Shown here piece by piece: positions 29,658-36,364 of a stretch of DNA of 64,000 nucleotides. The notes beneath the pieces were generated by a model, which saw only the letters and a program-made list of their open reading frames with translations, made no database searches and was not told the origin of the DNA. Both the position numbers and the translations under genes were made by a program. The DNA is from Lucifuga dentata (Eukaryota; Chordata; Actinopteri; Ophidiiformes; Bythitidae), in NCBI GenBank assembly GCA_014773175.1, contig VXCM01005012.1, positions 1 to 64,000 of the forward strand, read 5' to 3'. Positions within the stretch are counted from its first letter, which is position 1. Every line of letters begins with the position of its first letter.

Positions 29658-29693
<36 letters not shown>

Positions 29694-29945
29694 ATCAGAA
29701 ACTCCCTCACCGGGCTCAGACAGAGCCAGAACTCCTCGCTCCGGAGCATCTTTACTGATCTCCTCCTCCTCCAGCTGGTACGAGTCGAAGCTGTAGCTCT
29801 GCACCACGCCGCCCTCTCTTCCCTCTCTCCAGCCTTCCCTTCCTCCATCTCTCCATCCAGCTCTCCCTCCATCCCTCCACACATCCCTCTCCTCAGGCGT
29901 CTGAGCTGGCGTGGGCCTGCGGCGCTCTGCTCCCACCGAGCCCAT
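2573..29945 (-). CDS. slc29a4: Plasma membrane monoamine transporter (PMAT/ENT4), ten coding exons
   Basis: This is an equilibrative nucleoside transporter family (SLC29) member. Known PMAT proteins move serotonin, dopamine and other organic cations across the plasma membrane. Coding exons, in transcript order: 29945-29711, 24345-24214, 24034-23921, 22263-22135, 15225-15151, 15035-14712, 12417-12231, 8598-8411, 3741-3501, 2718-2573. All introns are GT-AG and the phases join without error once N-linked duplications in the sixth and seventh coding exons (64 and 66 nt including N) are removed. That gives 546 residues; human PMAT has about 530. Recognisable blocks include MGSVG at the start, [55 protein letters not shown] and [10 protein letters not shown] near the end. 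Glu228 in TGES matches the human TM5 glutamate (E206) linked to cation selectivity. The start was chosen from MGSVG, conserved with mammals. The N-terminal cytosolic region carries a low-complexity insert. Confidence 0.96.
2719..2780. repeat. (GA)n microsatellite forming the acceptor tract of the last exon
   Basis: An interrupted GA run abuts the 3' splice site of the last slc29a4 exon. On the transcribed strand it is the CT polypyrimidine tract just before TGTAG. Confidence 0.85.
2833..3414. mobile_element. Fold-back TTAAAGGACC element, older subfamily, near full length
   Basis: It starts TTTAAAGGACTATAC and ends TATGGTCCTTTA, with inverted terminal regions. The interior includes TATGCCTCCGCCAGGAAATATAG and a TTAGCAGGTGAAACATTGAA block shared with the copies at 15366 and 31533. 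It lies in the last intron of slc29a4. Confidence 0.8.
3455..3500. repeat. (CA)n microsatellite beside a splice donor
   Basis: A CA run ends about 8 bases from the 5' splice site (GTGAG) of the ninth coding exon of slc29a4. On the transcribed strand it reads GTGAGAGAGTGTGTGT. Confidence 0.85.
3501..3741 (-). CDS. slc29a4: slc29a4 ninth coding exon
   Basis: It encodes residues 419-498: [32 protein letters not shown] and [19 protein letters not shown] through [20 protein letters not shown]. These are late transmembrane segments of the ENT fold. The acceptor is GTGCTCAG and the donor GTGAG. The exon starts in phase 0 and ends after the first base of a Gly codon. Confidence 0.96.
3906..4487. mobile_element. 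Fold-back TTAAAGGACC element, inverted orientation
   Basis: It begins TTTAAAGCCATTTTACATG and ends GGTATGGTCCTTTAAA. The interior matches the copies at 26544, 58465 and 60172 but on the opposite strand (CATACATTCACTCCACGC, CACGTCTTGTT). It lies in the slc29a4 intron between the eighth and ninth coding exons. Confidence 0.85.
4490..6455. other. Intronic stretch with no recognised feature
   Basis: This part of the slc29a4 intron has no convincing coding region or repeat boundary. Short open frames exist but show no family similarity I recognise. A poly-A run lies at about 6190-6205. Confidence 0.5.
6458..7377. mobile_element. Fold-back TTAAAGGACC element with about 340 bp of extra interior
   Basis: Both terminal regions are present (TTTAAAGGACCATAACCC at the left, GGTCCTTTAAA at the right). 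Between the AATAAAAACTGTGGAATGATC position and AGAGTGAATGTATGCC there are roughly 340 bases absent from the other long copies. It may be a less deleted relative, or it may carry an insertion. Confidence 0.75.
7378..7800. repeat. Interspersed repeat with 'ataacctcc' 3' end
   Basis: The motif series AAAATGAGCCACAATGCTAA, then GATCCAGATCACCTCC, CTAACAAATAG and ATAACCTCCATGACGGA is typical of a widespread teleost repeat. A second, interrupted copy lies at 37050-38965. A (CA)n run at 7506-7550 sits inside it. The superfamily was not determined. Confidence 0.55.
7506..7550. repeat. (CA)n microsatellite
   Basis: A perfect CA run of about 45 bases inside the interspersed repeat. Confidence 0.9.
8411..8598 (-). 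CDS. slc29a4: slc29a4 eighth coding exon
   Basis: It encodes residues 356-418: [37 protein letters not shown] and [20 protein letters not shown]. This matches the PMAT region after the large intracellular loop. The acceptor is a (CT)n tract ending CTCAG; the donor is GTGAG after AAG (phase 0). Confidence 0.96.
8599..8630. repeat. (GA)n microsatellite forming an acceptor tract
   Basis: The run begins within two bases of the exon boundary. On the minus strand it is a pure CT tract running directly into CAG. Confidence 0.9.
8944..9436 (-). mobile_element. Probable retroelement 3' fragment
   Basis: It begins with a repeated ACAAGATACAAG motif and AACTTTAT, resembling the 3' tails of fish non-LTR elements read on the minus strand. 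No reverse transcriptase was recognised. It interrupts the fold-back element. Confidence 0.4.
9512..10313. mobile_element. Non-autonomous DNA element, GGGCCAG...CTGGGCC ends
   Basis: The left end GGGCCAGATTCATAAA and the reverse complement of the right end, GGCCCAGTTCCATAAA, agree at 13 of 16 positions. Both ends have nearby GCGC/TGCGC motifs and 'cattcataaacgcc' / 'ttataaatgcgcc' inverted sub-terminal sequence. Length is about 800 bp with no transposase. This is consistent with a Harbinger-like MITE, but the family is not proven. Confidence 0.55.
10794..11358. mobile_element. Non-autonomous hAT-like element, ATGCTG(T/C)GTTC ends
   Basis: The ends are inverted: ATGCTGTGTTCAACTGACCT at the left and AGGTCTGTGAACGCAGCAT at the right. 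An internal block (CAACATGGCAGCGCCCATAG) recurs on the opposite strand at about 34540-34560. No transposase was seen. Confidence 0.65.
12140..12225. repeat. Purine (GA)-rich tract in slc29a4 intron
   Basis: An interrupted GA/GGGA repeat lies directly beside the donor site of the seventh coding exon. Confidence 0.7.
12231..12417 (-). CDS. slc29a4: slc29a4 seventh coding exon, with assembly duplication
   Basis: Read with one copy of the duplicated stretch, it encodes residues 316-355: [20 protein letters not shown], then [20 protein letters not shown]. This is the variable intracellular loop of PMAT. As printed, a 65-bp segment (12288-12352) is repeated at 12354-12418 across a single N, which adds 22 false codons. 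The acceptor is TTTTTTCAG and the donor CGTG/GTACTG, which puts a single G into the next exon's Asp codon. Confidence 0.88.
12740..13130. repeat. Cluster of (CA)n microsatellites
   Basis: CA runs lie at about 12757-12786, 12911-12970 and 13071-13124 within the slc29a4 intron. Open frames across them encode only Cys-Val or Thr-His repeats and are not genes. Confidence 0.85.
13560..13760. repeat. (CT)n microsatellite cluster
   Basis: Three long CT blocks (about 13574-13592, 13614-13635 and 13717-13756) with short unique spacers, in an slc29a4 intron. Confidence 0.85.
14128..14620. mobile_element. Fold-back TTAAAGGACC element, older subfamily, truncated
   Basis: It lies in inverted orientation and lacks its left terminal repeat, ending GGAATGCTCCTTTAA. 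The internal GGGACTACATTCCCTGGCGG block matches the copy at 2833 read on the other strand. Confidence 0.7.
14712..15035 (-). CDS. slc29a4: slc29a4 sixth coding exon, with assembly duplication
   Basis: It encodes residues 229-315 when one copy of the repeated segment is used: [52 protein letters not shown], then a linker ending [11 protein letters not shown]. The 63-bp segment 14792-14854 is repeated at 14856-14918 across an N at 14855. Left in place, the extra 64 nt shift the frame. The acceptor is CCTCCAG and the donor GTAAG in phase 0. Confidence 0.92.
15036..15061. repeat. (GA)n microsatellite forming an acceptor tract
   Basis: On the minus strand this CT run leads into CTCCTCCAG, the acceptor of the sixth coding exon. 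The whole intron is only 115 bp and is mostly microsatellite. Confidence 0.85.
15095..15150. repeat. (GT)n microsatellite beside a splice donor
   Basis: A GT run at about 15103-15144 reads as CA repeats on the transcribed strand, immediately after GTGAGT of the fifth coding exon. Confidence 0.85.
15151..15225 (-). CDS. slc29a4: slc29a4 fifth coding exon
   Basis: It encodes residues 204-228: [20 protein letters not shown] then VMTGE. This is the TM5 region, including Glu228, which aligns to the cation-selectivity glutamate of human PMAT. The acceptor is CCCCCCAG and the donor GTGAGT. Confidence 0.96.
15365..16276. mobile_element. Fold-back element (older subfamily) carrying a LINE insertion
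   Basis: The left end is TTAAAGGACAATACTG and the right end AGTATAGTCCTTTAAA. An L2-type LINE tail (15745-16084) splits it between the TTAG and AAGGCGAAACATTC parts of its interior. Confidence 0.75.
15745..16084 (-). mobile_element. L2-type LINE 3' fragment
   Basis: The minus strand encodes [20 protein letters not shown] followed by [14 protein letters not shown], the typical C-terminal end of fish L2/CR1-type reverse transcriptase polyproteins. The tail contains TTTGTATAGCGCC on the plus strand. It is heavily 5'-truncated. Confidence 0.75.
16777..17321. mobile_element. Fold-back TTAAAGGACC element, palindromic variant
   Basis: The right half (from about 17156, AATGAACTGAAACCAATGG) is the reverse complement of the left arm (16777-16945). 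The inverted arms therefore span about 165 bp each, with a spacer near 16945-17155. Most other copies have shorter matching ends. Confidence 0.75.
17960..18000. repeat. (GGAA)n microsatellite
   Basis: About seven GGAA/GAAG units in the slc29a4 intron between the fourth and fifth coding exons. Confidence 0.85.
18066..18300. mobile_element. Tc1/mariner-like non-autonomous fragment
   Basis: CAGTGCCAGGAAAAAGTATT followed by GTTTCAGATCCTCAAA, GTAAACACAAAATACAG and CCTGTGTGAAGAAG resembles the terminal region of common fish Tc1-like elements. Only one end is recognised. Confidence 0.5.
18345..18396. repeat. (GGAT)n/(GATA)n microsatellite
   Basis: Tetranucleotide run GGATGGATGGACGGATAGATA and so on. 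Confidence 0.85.
18400..19680. other. AT-rich intronic stretch, no recognised gene
   Basis: No coding signal or clear repeat boundary was found. It may hold old unclassified repeat sequence (GGGGGCGCTGTAATAACC near 18510). Confidence 0.4.
19690..20887 (+). pseudogene. Decayed coiled-coil coding sequence with internal repeats
   Basis: The plus strand holds several stop-interrupted open stretches rich in Glu, Lys, Gln and Ala. A unit reading roughly [14 protein letters not shown] followed by M-K-E-A-L-K-N-Q recurs with start points near 19767, 20023, 20205 (partial), 20393 and 20645. The longest open pieces are 20390-20635 and 20640-20888. It looks like a long coiled-coil protein fragment, now broken by stops and frameshifts. 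It lies antisense within the slc29a4 intron and directly upstream of a same-strand L2 LINE fragment. I do not recognise the parent gene: it could be a retrocopy or a captured sequence. Confidence 0.5.
20888..21640 (+). mobile_element. L2-type LINE 3' fragment
   Basis: Broken frames encode [22 protein letters not shown], [10 protein letters not shown], then [15 protein letters not shown] and the 3' tail CTTGAGTGCCTTGAAA before an ATT run. These are L2/Maui reverse transcriptase C-terminal motifs. Multiple frameshifts are present. Confidence 0.8.
21990..22034. repeat. (CA)n microsatellite
   Basis: CA run about 100 bases from the donor of the fourth coding exon of slc29a4. Confidence 0.85.
22135..22263 (-). 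CDS. slc29a4: slc29a4 fourth coding exon
   Basis: It encodes residues 161-203: [19 protein letters not shown] then [18 protein letters not shown], two transmembrane segments of the ENT fold. The acceptor CTCTGCAG follows a long CT run; the donor is GTAAC. Confidence 0.96.
22264..22306. repeat. (GA)n microsatellite forming an acceptor tract
   Basis: On the transcribed strand a CT tract of about 35 bases runs into CTCTGCAG. Confidence 0.88.
22715..23496. mobile_element. Non-autonomous DNA element with long terminal inverted repeats
   Basis: TGAGGTCACCCCCAGATTT at the left matches the reverse complement of the right end, AATCTGGGGATGACCTCA. The match continues for about 130 bases through AATTTATTGCACAGGAAATG and AACTAATTAGTTTTCAA. 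Poly-G and poly-T tracts inside contain single-N gaps at 23059 and 23463. No transposase was found. Confidence 0.7.
23921..24034 (-). CDS. slc29a4: slc29a4 third coding exon
   Basis: It encodes residues 123-160: [37 protein letters not shown]. The acceptor is GTGTTTCAG and the donor GTAAG. Confidence 0.96.
24035..24082. repeat. (CA)n/(CG)-interrupted microsatellite next to an acceptor
   Basis: On the transcribed strand a GT/GC run ends six bases before the CAG acceptor of the third coding exon. Confidence 0.8.
24214..24345 (-). CDS. slc29a4: slc29a4 second coding exon
   Basis: It encodes residues 79-122: [38 protein letters not shown] and LHHKFE. This covers the first transmembrane segment and the ENT-family PYNSF motif. 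The acceptor is GCTGCTCAG and the donor GTATA. Confidence 0.97.
24350..25780. other. slc29a4 intron, no recognised gene
   Basis: It contains a GT run at about 24560-24586 and a poly-G tract with a single N at 25133. GC-rich repeat-like sequence around 25690-25775 (CCCGTCAGGCCCAG) may be a hAT end, but boundaries were not found. Confidence 0.4.
25780..26540. other. Unclassified intronic sequence with a 65-bp assembly duplication
   Basis: The segment starting TTTCTGAACGCTGCAGCAGC is present on both sides of the N at 25926. Farther on lie homopolymer T tracts and AATAAAACGC near 26390. No gene was recognised. Confidence 0.5.
26544..27120. mobile_element. Fold-back TTAAAGGACC element, near full length
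   Basis: It begins AAAGGACCATACCACC directly after a single-N gap in poly-A (26543) and ends GGTAAGGTCCTTTAA. The interior closely matches the copies at 58465 and 60172. Confidence 0.85.
28013..28070. repeat. (AAGAG)n pentanucleotide repeat
   Basis: At least ten tandem AAGAG units in the first coding intron of slc29a4. Confidence 0.9.
28572..29285 (+). mobile_element. hAT-like element, internally deleted, with transposase N-terminal remnant
   Basis: Ends CAGGGGAGG and CCTG are compatible with hAT termini (flanks AGCTCATC and ATCTAGTC match at 5 of 8). Inside, 28884-29168 encodes [31 protein letters not shown] and [20 protein letters not shown]. This is the BED-like zinc-finger start typical of GTF2IRD2/ZBED-related hAT transposases. 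The catalytic part is missing. A 65-bp stretch is duplicated across the N at 28834. Confidence 0.65.
29657..29692. repeat. (AC)n microsatellite near a splice donor
   Basis: It lies about 18 bases from the GTGAG donor of the first coding exon of slc29a4. Confidence 0.85.
29711..29945 (-). CDS. slc29a4: slc29a4 first coding exon (start codon)
   Basis: ATG at 29945-29943 opens [10 protein letters not shown], matching the MGSVG start of mammalian PMAT. A TTGACTTCAG acceptor lies one base before the ATG, so the 5'UTR comes from an upstream exon. The exon encodes residues 1-78. Residues 23-46 form a Trp/Arg/Gly/Glu low-complexity repeat absent from mammalian proteins as I know them. The following [13 protein letters not shown] matches the mammalian FTFDSHQLEE block. 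The donor is GTGAG. Confidence 0.95.
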
Positions 29946-30158
29946 CCTGAAGTCAACACACTCAAACTACACACTCCTCTTGATTCTTTACGTTAGGCGC
30001 TCTTGGGAAGATGCATTCTAAAGACAAACAGCCAGGCAGGAGGAGAGGAGGAGAGGAGAGGAGGAGACCTTCAGATGATGGAGGACCTGGAAGGAGAAAC
30101 AACAACAAACACAGGAGCAACAAGAGAATCAGAGCGGAAAGAAAAATCGGAGGTAGAA

Positions 30159-30159
<1 letters not shown>

Positions 30160-30201
<42 letters not shown>

Positions 30202-30212
30202 TGTGTGTGTAG
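30160..30212. repeat. (GT)n microsatellite
   Basis: A run of about 45 GT-rich bases in the intron between the non-coding first exon and the first coding exon of slc29a4. Confidence 0.85.
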
Positions 30213-30317
30213 CATAATAAATGAGAAACAAAGTGACAAAGGATGCATGACTGGTGACAGACAAGGTGAGTAAGCAGCCTGCAGCTCTGCATTCAATCAA
30301 CAGCTGCAGCAACGACA

Positions 30318-30756
30318 CTATGAGATGATGAGAGGAGGAGAGGAGGAGAGGAGAGGAGAGGAGAGGAGAGGAGAGACAAGAGGAGAGGAGGAGAGGAGAG
30401 GAGAGGAGAGAAAAAAGGAGAAAATGAAAAAGGAGAGAAGAGAAGAGAAGAGAAGAAAAGAGAAGAGAAGAGGGAAAAAAAGGAGAAAATTAAAGAGGAG
30501 AGGAGAGGAGAAAAGAAAATAGGAGAGAAAATGGGAGAGAAGAGGATAAGAGAAGAAAAGAAGAAAAAAGGAGAAAAGAGGAGAGAGAAGAAAAGGCAAA
30601 CTGGGAGAGGAGAGGAAATTGGTAGAGAGAAGAAGAAATGGATAGGAGAAGAGAAGAGGATAGGAGAAGAGAACAGAAAGGAGGATACAAGAAGAGAAGA
30701 GAAGAGAAGAGAAGAGAAGAGAAGAGAAGAGAAGAGAAGAGAAGAGAAGAGAAGGT
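30318..30756. repeat. Homopurine GGAGA/GAGAA tract, about 440 bp
   Basis: Almost every base on the plus strand is A or G, with only scattered pyrimidines. The unit drifts from GGAGA at the left to AGAGA/GAGAA at the right. Open frames across it encode Arg/Glu/Lys or Ser/Leu/Phe repeats only. Confidence 0.9.
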
Positions 30757-31531
30757 GTTGATGTAAAATATTGATGTGTATGTTCTGTATTATGTAAAGG
30801 CTGCAAATTAATCTACAAATAAGTTTTTACAAAGTACTAAAACACTTTTAAACAGCAAATGTCTTCTAAGAATGATGTTATTAAAGTTTTAGAAGAGGAA
30901 GTTAGGGACCGTCCAGAAAAGTCCACTCTTCAAAAACAGAAAAGTCTGTGAGCTAATGCTTTGAATAGGTATCTATACATATTTAAAATACTTCCACCTG
31001 CTGACATGGAACCCTTTTTTTTTTTACTCTGACAACGACATCTGACATCTCACCANCTTCCACCTGCTGACATGGAACCCTTTTTTTTTTTACTCTGACA
31101 ACGACATCTGACATCTCACCATCATACCACAAGAGCCCTTCTCCCACATATATAACCTTATTTGTAATGTATGCATTATTCAATCAATCAATTAATCAAT
31201 CAATCAATTTTTATTTAAAGTACAATACCACTACACTACACTACAGTTAAAAGAAACATGGGACAAAAACAAACATTCAACAATAAAATTGCTTATAAAT
31301 TATTATATATTATTGCTTATAAATTATACAAAATATTGCTTATAAATCTATTTCTTTCTGCTGCTGTGACCATTTTAAAAATCTATTTCCCACATGATTC
31401 AACAGTTCCCTGCAGTAACAAAATGATTCCATTATTACAGAGCCAAATATTAACCTTTATATCTTTAAACTAGCATTCATACGTACAGTTCACGTCGTGT
31501 TTAGCTCGAGCTATGGTTAAAATGTGTAATA

Positions 31532-32077
31532 GTTAAAGGGCCATGCTGGTTGTTTTTCATGTTTGAGTCCAATCATTTTCCAAAACCTCCTACTGCAGTG
31601 GTAAATGTTTCTCCTACCTTCCAGACTGCATGGTTTCAGTTCATTCCAGTATGCTATAAGCATACTGGAATGCAAGCTAAGAATAAGCTTACAGAGACTT
31701 AAAATGTGCTTGAGATACATAATCCATGACATCTATTAAATTATTTTGTTGAAATAATTTTGTTTAACCAGTCTAAACACAGAGCTGCATGGAAGAAAAT
31801 GTATGTCTCTGTCAGGGAACATAGTCCCAGGTGAAGACAGCTTTTAAAATTAAATTAAATTAAAACAAGCAGGCATACATGTTAGCAGGTAAAACATGAA
31901 ATTTTAAGGTGGTGTATCACCTGAACATTTGATTTTGAAAGATTTGGGATTTGACAAAATAGCAGGAAAACTTCAATATGGTTGGATGTTTTGGAAAATG
32001 GCTGTCAGTCACGTAACATCTATGTCAGTAGTATTTATTGGGCTTAAACATGCAAAATCACAGGTATGGTCCTTTAA
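31532..32077. mobile_element. Fold-back TTAAAGGACC element, older subfamily
   Basis: It begins TTAAAGGGCCATGCTGG and ends CAGGTATGGTCCTTTAAG. The interior has the AACATAGTCCCAGG and GTATCACCTGAACATTTG blocks seen in the copies at 2833 and 15365. Confidence 0.8.
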
Positions 32078-32079
32078 GT

Positions 32080-33380
32080 TGATTATGGAGGATTAATTTT
32101 CCTCCATCACACACAACAGTTCATCTTTGATTTACCTACAGGAAATGTTAAATAGTTGATGAGGAGAGCAGAGTGGAGGAAAAGCAGACAACTAAAACTC
32201 TCTGTGTTAAAACCAAACCTACGCCCTTGATTGTGGAAAGCTATAGAAATAGAGCTCTACTTTTAGCTATAAAGGGCTGCCGTTATGAATAAAATTTTGC
32301 ATTTGAATATGATTGATCATGTATCAGAACATTCTGCTTTACCCACCTACAGATTACACACATTTATACACTTATTACATTACAGCAGCTTGAAACTGTG
32401 CCTCAATCAGCTGCTTTCATCCATCAGAGTCAGCAGGGAGCTGATAAACAATATGTTATTGTAACACGATGGATCAATATAAACGAGTATTGACACACAA
32501 AGCACACACACACACCTCTGCGGCTTACGCAAACACTAGAGAACAAGCAGAGCTGTATTCAAACACAATCCAGCTCTGTCACCACCCTTCATCTCGCACA
32601 TAACACACCTAGAATGATCAATCTGTGTCCTTTAAGCTCAGCTCGGGTCTACAACATGGAACACAGTCAAGAGGAAGGATGTTTTTTTGTTTGTTTTTTT
32701 TTTTATTTTTAGGATGTAATCCAATTTAGTTTAACACTTATGTGCATGTGGTGAGCGTGAGATGATGAAGGAGCTAATCGTTTCTGGAATCAGGGTTCAA
32801 TCTGGGCCTCAGATGCAGGGAAACAGAAAGAGCTGATTAAACAGTCTGTTATCAAAGGCTACTGACAAACATACAAGCTGGGCGAGGTTCCAATTTCAGT
32901 CAGCAGGGGGCGCTCTCAACCTTCTCCTTTTAAATTAAAAGGCTCCAGCCCGCGACCATAATTGAATTGCAGTCCGGTGTTGTTTTTGTCTTCCCTCCAT
33001 TGTTTAGTTAGAATACTAAAAATGGGCAAAGTAATAAAAGTAAAATCATAAAAAAACGGAAGTGATTTAACTCTAAGTAGATTAATAAGTGAAAACTAAT
33101 TTTTGGATTATGATCAGTAACTCCATAACAATTATCATCACGTGTTTTTGTGCGTTATAATCCGAACGAGGCAGAAAATTTTGTGCAAAATAAAATGATG
33201 AAATCACGAACTACAAGACGGAGCAGTGCCTCTTATTAAATATTTTCAAGCTACTTTTCTATTTCATTAAAATTATCTTCATGAAGTAGAGGAAGCAAGG
33301 GGTTTTTTTCTCGCGTATTTCTCTTTGCCGAGCCCGAACGTTCACGATTACCTCTTTAACGAAAAACAACAGGTTATTAA
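32080..33380. other. slc29a4 first intron, proximal part; no recognised gene
   Basis: No coding signal was seen. The part nearest the first exon becomes richer in CG dinucleotides (from about 33310). Confidence 0.45.
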
Positions 33381-33391
33381 TGGCCCCTTAC

Positions 33392-33700
33392 CTCCGTGTC
33401 CTCCCTCTCTCCTTCTTTCTCCGCGGGCTTCGCTCTCCGCTCTCTCTGCTTCCANCCTCCGTGTCCTCCCTCTCTCCTTCTTTCTCCGCGGGCTTCGCTC
33501 TCCGCTCTCTCTGCTTCCAGCAGGACCGGAGTCCTTCCCCTGGAATCCTCTGGTGGTCTCTGCCGGACCTGAACGCTCCTTAGCCCGTCTCCATCAGAGG
33601 AAAGCCCCGGTGTCGTCCTGCGCTCCTTACGCACCATCCAGCAGCGATACCGGAGAGAAAGGAAGCGTGGATGGATGGATGAGGGGGATGCCTCTGGCTG
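33392..33700 (-). other. slc29a4: Probable non-coding first exon and promoter region of slc29a4
   Basis: On the minus strand GACACGGAG is followed by a strong donor, GTAAGG, at 33391-33386. The region above it is GC- and CG-rich compared with its surroundings. The first coding exon begins at an acceptor one base before the ATG, so an upstream untranslated exon is required; this is the best candidate. The transcription start is not determined, and the upper limit given is approximate. A 64-bp segment (33391-33454) is repeated at 33456-33519 across a single N. Confidence 0.6.
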
Positions 33701-33960
33701 TTTCATCCATCCACCTTTTCTCTTGCCTCAAAAGCAACAACCCGCAATCCAGCTTGAAACACGTTTTCGCTGCAGTAATTAGGACTTAAAGCACATATAG
33801 TAAAAGTAAAAGAAATGAAACAATCACAAAATTTATATTAAATCCTCATAGTTACCAGAAACAATAAGACACGCCATCAAAGGTCAAACCTCAGGATTCA
33901 AACCTGTCGCTTTCACAAAATTCACAAAATCCAAACTTGTTAAAGACACCTGAAGGAATC

Positions 33961-34193
33961 ATGCTGCGTTCCAGGAAAACTGGGAAGTCGGAATTTTTCA
34001 GCTGAAAATTACGAATTCCAACCTCCAATTTCCAGCACCAAATAGAAACAAAAAATATAGCTGAACGGCAATAAATACTATAAAATAAGTAAAGTCAGTA
34101 ATAAATAACGTAAAGACTTCAAGTGCCGTTCCAACCATTTTTTCAAGTAGGAAGTCGGAATTTTAGAGTTCTGAGTTGTATGGAACGCAGCAT
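33961..34193. mobile_element. Short MITE with ATGCTGCGTTCCA ends
   Basis: ATGCTGCGTTCCA at the left and TGGAACGCAGCAT at the right are perfect inverted repeats, with AAGTCGGAATTTT repeated near both ends. It is related to the element at 10794-11358. Confidence 0.7.
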
Positions 34194-34199
34194 TAGTAA

Positions 34200-34668
34200 T
34201 AAATACTACTTCCTGAACTTAGTATTTATTACAGAACTGTTTGGTTGGATTGTATTTCAATAAATAGATATACTTACTTTATACTTTACTGCTGGTTACT
34301 TCTCACAGTCATATGAAACATTTTTGGGGAGAAGTTAATTTTCTGAAATTAATTACACTTGCTTATCAATGGCACACTATAAACTATAGAGAGCAACTAG
34401 AAACATTAATGACATAGTTTGACATCAGTTTACATACATGACTGTTTTTGTTGTATTAATAAGCCATTTTATTTCAATGTCATGCAAGAAAATGTACTTT
34501 ATTCGGCGTTAGCTGATTATCGTTCACAAAGTTCGCCTCTATGGGCGCTGCCATGTTGAGCAAGTCAAAGCAACTTGGCCCAAGTTTTCCATGTCAAGTG
34601 CCATTTAAGTGCACTTTTTCAAGACAAATTTCGAGTTCCAAGTTGTCTTGAACGCATCATTAGAACCG
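34200..34668. mobile_element. Partial copy of the ATGCTG(C/T)GTTC element, inverted
   Basis: TCTATGGGCGCTGCCATGTT (about 34540) is the reverse complement of the internal block of the 10794-11358 element. The piece ends with TTGAACGCATCATTAGA, a worn terminal repeat. It lies directly beside the short MITE at 33961. Confidence 0.55.
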
Positions 34669-35100
34669 GACGTCCCCATGATATCTATCATGGAAAATTG
34701 CTTTGTAAAGCAGGTTCAAAGCAGTGGCTCTGTGTTGGACCAAACTGGCATGTAATGATGTATTAATCCTAATAATCATAAGTAAGTAAGTGATCAATAC
34801 GCAGATACAAAAATGTATCTGTTCTTAAGTAGTTTATCTCTTTTTTTTGATTACTAACTGTTGGTTTGTTCCTTGGTAACTTCTCATGTTTGTTTAGGAT
34901 TGTATTTATTTTTCTCTCAGCTCATTATTATGTTCCTATGATATCTGGATGCTACAGGCCCAGTTCAACCAGTTCATCTCAGAAAGAGCTTCAGACTCAC
35001 AGCAAGAGACATGAAGAATATTACAGCAACGTTATACTGACAACAGGGGAGCTACTATAAAAATACATTATTACAAGACTGTTAATGTGATTCTTCATTA

Positions 35101-35103
<3 letters not shown>

Positions 35104-35137
<34 letters not shown>

Positions 35138-35261
35138 ACACAGTTTATGAACTCAGAGCTGCTCAGATATAGTAGATAAAACACTTCATACTTGCAATCA
35201 TGATGCATCCATTGGGAGTGTCTCCCACTTCTCTGTCTGTCTCTTTCTGTGTGTGTGTGTG

Positions 35262-35329
<68 letters not shown>

Positions 35330-35332
35330 TCT
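35104..35332. repeat. (CT)n and (GA)n microsatellite pair
   Basis: A CT run at 35106-35132 and a GA run of about 65 bases at 35266-35330 form a possible inverted pair separated by unique sequence. Confidence 0.85.
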
Positions 35333-35499
35333 GCACTTAAAAAGCACTGAAATAAAATAGGTGTCGGGAGAAAATGACAAAGATAATTTGTGTAGACATT
35401 TATTTCCATCCACCCGTCCACCCACCCACCATATGCATATACACACACACACATGCAGACACACACATGCACACACATACACATTGGGATATATTTTGC

Positions 35500-35753
35500 A
35501 ATCATGATGCATCCACCGGGAGACAGGAAGCAGGTGTCTCCCACTCTCTCCTTCCTCTCTCTAATGTCAATTTCCTTTGTCAGTTTTTCAAGATACTGTG
35601 CCCCCCCCCCCCCCCCCNGCTCTCTCTTTCTCTCTGGCTGTGTATGCACAGAGAGAGAGTGTGTGGGTGTAAGGAGATGTATATACTGTATATCAGCATG
35701 TCTTTTCCTTTGTCATTTTCATGAGATGTTGAGACCTTTTTTATTTGTTTTCT

Positions 35754-35805
<52 letters not shown>

Positions 35806-35810
35806 GCTCT
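35500..35810. repeat. Poly-C tract with N gap and (CT)n microsatellites
   Basis: A C homopolymer ends at the N at 35618. CT runs follow at 35622-35634 and 35757-35800. TTGCAATCATGATGCATCCA at 35497 repeats sequence seen near 35194, a short local duplication. Confidence 0.7.
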
Positions 35811-35974
35811 CTCTCACACACTCACAGAATGCTGGCATCTTTTGTGATTGACAGTTTTATCCGTTTAGTTCAATATGCTAATGCTGTATTATAGGCAGAC
35901 GTTCCTTCATATTGCTCCTGCCGGTGCCATGGCAGAGCTGAGCCAGATGGAATTCTTATATCTGTCTTTTAATC

Positions 35975-36080
35975 TGTACTGTCAGAGTGGTGCAGCAGGC
36001 CTGGGACCTGCTGCTGGTGCAATGCAGGTTGTGGGTTTGAATCCCATGTTTCTCCCACTCACTTCTGTCCTTCCAGAGTC
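35975..36080 (+). repeat. Possible tRNA-derived SINE fragment
   Basis: GTGGTGCAGCAGG followed by GGGTTTGAATCCCA resembles a degraded A-box and B-box spacing. No full tRNA fold was drawn, so this is weak. Confidence 0.3.
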
Positions 36081-36162
36081 TCAGTTTCTTTGCATATAAA
36101 CTAATGAGCTCAGTTTTTAAATGTGGATTTTGTGTAGTCTTTTTTTACATGCACATTTAACC

Positions 36163-36300
36163 AGAAGTGGGACCAAGTCCTTGTTTTGCAAGTCATTCAA
36201 GTCTTGCCAGTCAAGAGACAGAGACAGGACAAGACAGGCAAGTCACAAAGTTAAGTATGACAAGTCCAATTCACAAGTCATAAAATTTGACAAGTCATAA
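36163..36300. repeat. Degenerate CAAGTC-type repeat
   Basis: AAGTC/CAAGTC words recur about ten times in 140 bases, a pattern common in worn fish interspersed repeats. Confidence 0.5.
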
Positions 36301-36364
36301 AGCTCTATACCAAATTTAATGGCAGGGACATAATTAGTATAGTAGATTTACACAAACTGCAGAA

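Noticed and set aside
30318..30806. 162-residue Leu/Ser/Phe-rich frame and Arg/Glu-rich frames
   Set aside because: They arise from the homopurine/homopyrimidine tract, which is open in several frames by composition alone.
35975..36080. Possible functional tRNA gene
   Set aside because: Only B-box-like sequence is convincing. The acceptor stem does not close by eye, so it is listed only as a weak SINE fragment.
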